Origin: Thauera terpenica 58Eu
GTDB taxonomy: Bacteria; Pseudomonadota; Gammaproteobacteria; Burkholderiales; Rhodocyclaceae
Length of the DNA: 64,000 nt
Reading direction: 5' to 3'
Assembly (NCBI RefSeq): GCF_000443165.1
Contig: NZ_ATJV01000070.1
Coordinates: 1 to 64,000 of the forward strand
In this document: positions 61,335-64,000 of the stretch, piece after piece
How positions within the stretch are numbered: position 1 is the stretch's first letter
How the letters are laid out: every line of letters starts with the position of its first letter
Notes under the pieces: model-generated
Seen by the model: only the letters and a program-made list of their open reading frames with translations
Told to the model about the DNA's origin: nothing
The model's database searches: none
Translations under genes and position numbers: made by a program

Positions 61335-61366
61335 AACAGCGGCGGACCCACTGGGGTCCGCCGCTG
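61332..61366 (-). terminator. Rho-independent terminator of the acyl-CoA dehydrogenase operon
   Basis: On the minus strand CAGCGGCGGACCC-loop of 4-GGGTCCGCCGCTG is followed by TTTTT. A perfect 13-bp stem 26 bp after the dehydrogenase stop, separating it from the next gene on the same strand. Confidence 0.88.
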
Positions 61367-61392
61367 CACCTGGGGCTTCAACTACGACCGGC

Positions 61393-62550
61393 TCAGCCGC
61401 GCGGCATGCCCAGCCCACGCTCGGAAATGATGTTGAGCTGGATTTCGTTGGTGCCAGCATAGATGGTATCGGAACGCGAGAAGAAGAATACTTGCTGCAG
61501 GCGCCGCACCGCGTCCTCGTCCGAGCGCACGTCGCCCGCCACGCCGATGACATCCATCGCCAGCTGGCCCAGGTCACGGTGCCAGTTCGACCACGCGTAC
61601 TTGTAGATCAAGGCCTCGGGGCGCACCTTGGTCGAGCCGGTGTCGTCCTCCAGCATGCGCAGGCCGTTGTAGCGCAAGCCCTGCAGCCCGATCCAGGCGT
61701 CGGCGATGCGCTGCCGGATCGCCGGGTCCTGCGCTGCCCCATTGGCACGCGCCACCTCCAGCAGCAGCTGCAGCTCATGGCTGAAATGCATCTGCTGGCC
61801 CAGGGTGGACACCCCGCGCTCGAAGCCGAGCAGCGCCATCGCCACCTTCCAGCCCTCACCGGGCTGGCCGACGATGCAGTCGGCTTCCGTCACCGCGCCA
61901 TCGAAGAACACCGAGTTGAACTCGGCCTCGCCGGTCAGCTGGCGGATGGGGTGGATCTCGATGCCGGGCTGATCGAGCGGCACGAGCAGGAAGCTCAGCC
62001 CCTCGCGCCCGACCGAGCCCGGCGTGCTGCGGGCGATGACGAAGATCCAGTCGGACTCGTGCGCGAGCGAGGTCCACACCTTCTGCCCCTGCAAGCGCCA
62101 GCGCCCGTCCTCGTCCTGCCAGCAGCGCGTGCTGATCGCGGCCAGGTCGGAGCCGGCGCCGGGCTCGGAGTAACCCTGGGCCCAGTATTCGCGACCTTCG
62201 CGGATGCCGGGCAGGAAGCGACGCTGCTGCTCGGGCGTGCCCAGCGCGATCAGCGTCGGCGCGGTCAGGGTCTCGCCGATGTGGCCCATGCGCCCCGGCC
62301 CACCGGCGCGCACGTATTCTTCATGGAAGGCGAGCTGCAGCGCCAGCGGCAGGTCGCGCCCGCCGTGTTCCTTGGGCCAGCCCAGGCCGACCCAGCCGCC
62401 GCTGGCCATTTCCTGCTCCCACTCCTTGCGCAGCGCGGGATAGGCCTCCTCGTCACCCGGCCCGCCGCGATGCTTCAGGCAGGCAAAGCGGCCGACGAGG
62501 TGGGTCGCCATCCAGGCGGCGACTTCCTTGCGAAATTCCTGTTCATTCAT
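61393..62550 (-). CDS. Acyl-CoA dehydrogenase
   Basis: 385 aa. AQGYSEPGAGSDLAAI and WTSLAHESDWIF form the flavin/substrate site; the C-terminal RSDTIYAGTNEIQLNIISERGLGMPRG has the glutamate region of the FadE28/29-type, found for sterol and terpenoid side chains. ATG at 62550 giving MNEQEFRKEVAAW. It is paired with the dehydrogenase encoded 25 bp upstream and may form a mixed-subunit enzyme. Confidence 0.87.
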   Translation of the reverse strand: MNEQEFRKEVAAWMATHLVGRFACLKHRGGPGDEEAYPALRKEWEQEMASGGWVGLGWPKEHGGRDLPLALQLAFHEEYVRAGGPGRMGHIGETLTAPTLIALGTPEQQRRFLPGIREGREYWAQGYSEPGAGSDLAAISTRCWQDEDGRWRLQGQKVWTSLAHESDWIFVIARSTPGSVGREGLSFLLVPLDQPGIEIHPIRQLTGEAEFNSVFFDGAVTEADCIVGQPGEGWKVAMALLGFERGVSTLGQQMHFSHELQLLLEVARANGAAQDPAIRQRIADAWIGLQGLRYNGLRMLEDDTGSTKVRPEALIYKYAWSNWHRDLGQLAMDVIGVAGDVRSDEDAVRRLQQVFFFSRSDTIYAGTNEIQLNIISERGLGMPRG

Positions 62551-62575
62551 GCTCTTCCGTCCTCTCAGGCTGCGC

Positions 62576-63712
62576 TCAGGCAACATCGAGCAGCTGTGCT
62601 GCCAGGGTTTCACGCCAGGCGCTGCTCGCGCCCAGCCACTGGCTGGCCCACTGCGCACGCTTGAAGTGCAGCTGCGGATCGTATTCCCAGGTGAAGCCCA
62701 CGCCGCCGTGGAGCTGGATGGCCTCCTGCGCGCAATAGCGGTAGGCCTCGGTGGCCAGCACGCGCGCGGCGCTCACTTCTGCGAACAGCGCCGCGTCGTC
62801 GAGCGCGGCAGCGTCCGACTCAGCGGCGGCTGCGACCCGCGCCATCACGCCACGCACGGTGGAGCGCGCGGTTTCCATGCGCACCATCATCTCGGCAACG
62901 CGATGCTTGACCGCCTGGAAGGTGGCCACCGGACGGCCGAACTGCACCCTCTCCTTGGTGTAATCGACTGCCAGCTGCAGACACTGCGCGGCGCCGCCGA
63001 CCTGCTCGGCCGCCAGTTGCAAGGCCGCCAGCACGCGAGTGCGGACGAGCCCGGCGCATACTTTGTCAGCGTCGTCGACGCGTGCTTCTGCGTCCACCCG
63101 GACCTCATCAAAGCACCAACGCGCCTGCGGCCGGGTCAGGTCCCACACCTCGAGCGGCGTGCGCTCGACGCCGGTGGCGCCGGCCTGGACCTCGAACAGA
63201 CCGATCGCAGCGTCGCCCTCCAGGCGCGCGGCCACATAGGCGACGTCAATCTGGCCGTCATCGAGCACCTGCGCGGCTTCGCCATGCAGGTGCCAGCCCT
63301 CGCCGTCGCGGCGCGCGTGCACCGTCAGCGTCGCCGGGTCGGCATCCAGGCCGGGGCCCAGAATCAGCGTCGCCGCCTGCGCGCCAAAGGCCAGCGCCGG
63401 CAGGCAGCGTTGTTGCGCGTGGGCGCTTCCGGCCTGCAGCAAGGCGGTCTGCGCCAGCACCACGGTGGAGAAGAAAGGCGTGCGCACCAGGCGCCGCCCC
63501 ATCTCCTCCATCAGCAGGCCGAGCTCGACCGCCCCCAGCCCCAGGCCGTCGAGCTCTTCAGGCACCTGCACCGCCGCCCAGCCCAGTTCGACGATGTGGG
63601 CCCACAGCCCGGCATCGTCTTGCACATCCTTACGCGCGTTGCCCTGCTCGGCGAGAAAGTCGGCTGCCGTTTCCTGCAGCGCGCGCTGCTCGTCGGAAAG
63701 CGTCAGATTCAT
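62576..63712 (-). CDS. Acyl-CoA dehydrogenase-like protein (partner subunit)
   Basis: 378 aa. Starts [20 protein letters not shown]. The core is more divergent than its partner; [21 protein letters not shown] and the C-terminal [22 protein letters not shown] are present. Pairs of adjacent divergent subunits form heterotetramers in steroid side-chain oxidation. The ATG overlaps the thiolase stop (ATGA). Confidence 0.84.
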   Translation of the reverse strand: MNLTLSDEQRALQETAADFLAEQGNARKDVQDDAGLWAHIVELGWAAVQVPEELDGLGLGAVELGLLMEEMGRRLVRTPFFSTVVLAQTALLQAGSAHAQQRCLPALAFGAQAATLILGPGLDADPATLTVHARRDGEGWHLHGEAAQVLDDGQIDVAYVAARLEGDAAIGLFEVQAGATGVERTPLEVWDLTRPQARWCFDEVRVDAEARVDDADKVCAGLVRTRVLAALQLAAEQVGGAAQCLQLAVDYTKERVQFGRPVATFQAVKHRVAEMMVRMETARSTVRGVMARVAAAAESDAAALDDAALFAEVSAARVLATEAYRYCAQEAIQLHGGVGFTWEYDPQLHFKRAQWASQWLGASSAWRETLAAQLLDVA

Positions 63713-64000
63713 CCCAGCACCTCGAACAGGCCCGCGGCGCCCATGCCACCGCCGATGCACATCGACACCACCACGTAACGCACGCCGCGGCGACGACCTT
63801 CGATGAGCGCATGACCGACCATGCGCGCACCCGACATGCCGAAGGGGTGACCGATGGAGATGGCGCCGCCATTGACGTTGAGACGGTCATTGGGGATGCC
63901 CAGCGTGTCGCGGACGTGGAGCACCTGGCAGGCAAAGGCTTCGTTGATTTCCCACAGGCCGATGTCGCTGACCTTGAGGCCGTGCTGCTCGAGCAGCTTG
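63709..64000 (-). CDS. Thiolase (acetyl-CoA acyltransferase), C-terminal part
   Basis: Last 96 codons of a thiolase that runs off the right edge. [13 protein letters not shown], the catalytic His in [18 protein letters not shown] and the Cys in [16 protein letters not shown] are intact. Presumably the thiolytic step for the acyl-CoA products of the paired dehydrogenases. Upstream start lies outside the window. Confidence 0.9.
   Translation of the reverse strand, partial: KLLEQHGLKVSDIGLWEINEAFACQVLHVRDTLGIPNDRLNVNGGAISIGHPFGMSGARMVGHALIEGRRRGVRYVVVSMCIGGGMGAAGLFEVLG

Noticed and set aside
1-64000. CRISPR arrays, tRNA/rRNA genes, insertion sequences or prophage
   Set aside because: I found no regularly spaced repeats, tRNA or rRNA sequence, transposase, integrase or phage gene by reading; a tRNA scan would be decisive.

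Overview
The window is a 64 kb, very GC-rich stretch of a bacterial chromosome. Gene content points to a metabolically versatile betaproteobacterium of the Thauera/Azoarcus/Aromatoleum type: TAXI-TRAP transport with a DctB/DctD pair, a DUF1302/DUF1329 pair, selA, glutaryl-CoA dehydrogenase with a GcdR-like regulator, and many acyl-CoA genes. That is inferred from gene content; no rRNA or tRNA gene is present to confirm it. Almost everything is packed in tight operons with ATGA/GTGA overlaps. I see no insertion sequence, prophage, integrase or CRISPR array.

1-8.3 kb (minus strand): a six-gene operon (acyl-CoA dehydrogenase, nitroreductase-fold protein, thiolase-like protein, AMP-forming acyl-CoA ligase, APH-fold kinase, FbiC) lies behind a TetR regulator and two tandem 30-bp AT-rich repeats. 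The FbiC gene runs off the left edge and implies coenzyme F420 synthesis, unusual in this group. 8.4-9.9 kb: intact selA followed by a 40-codon selB remnant with a damaged P-loop.

10.2-21.7 kb: a block that looks like catabolism or modification of a hydrophobic cyclic compound. It has a DUF1214/sulfotransferase/SDR cassette, a DUF1302 outer-membrane plus DUF1329 periplasmic pair, a second AMP ligase, a pterin dehydratase-like protein, a metallo-beta-lactamase hydrolase and a KshA-like Rieske oxygenase. A shared motif, GTCC-N4-GGACGATGT, sits in front of the DUF1329 operon and between the hydrolase and Rieske genes. 21.7-27.4 kb: ALDH, GMC oxidoreductase, nitroreductase and enoyl-CoA hydratase genes with a TetR regulator.

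27.5-37.5 kb: a long plus-strand operon starting with an anaerobic sulfatase-maturating enzyme and a Ser-type sulfatase. It continues through a GTGA overlap into a MoxR/DUF58/DUF4381/VWA/VWA-TPR/BatD module. 37.6-38.9 kb: a split (two-gene) chromate transporter.

38.9-45.6 kb (minus): TAXI solute-binding protein, fused TRAP permease, DUF1850 protein, DctB-like kinase and DctD-like sigma-54 activator, behind a near-perfect sigma-54 promoter. 45.9-47 kb: an LhgO-like FAD oxidoreductase.

47-59.6 kb: a polyamine-type ABC transporter with GabT/DavT- and GabD/DavD-like enzymes, divergent from a MocR regulator. Next come a class III CoA-transferase and glutaryl-CoA dehydrogenase, divergent from a LysR regulator. 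Together they could convert omega-amino acids such as GABA or 5-aminovalerate through glutarate to crotonyl-CoA. A 35-codon etfA remnant lies between them. 59.6-64 kb (minus): an EthD-like protein, a nitronate-monooxygenase-family protein, two acyl-CoA dehydrogenases and the end of a thiolase, another beta-oxidation-type operon that runs off the right edge.
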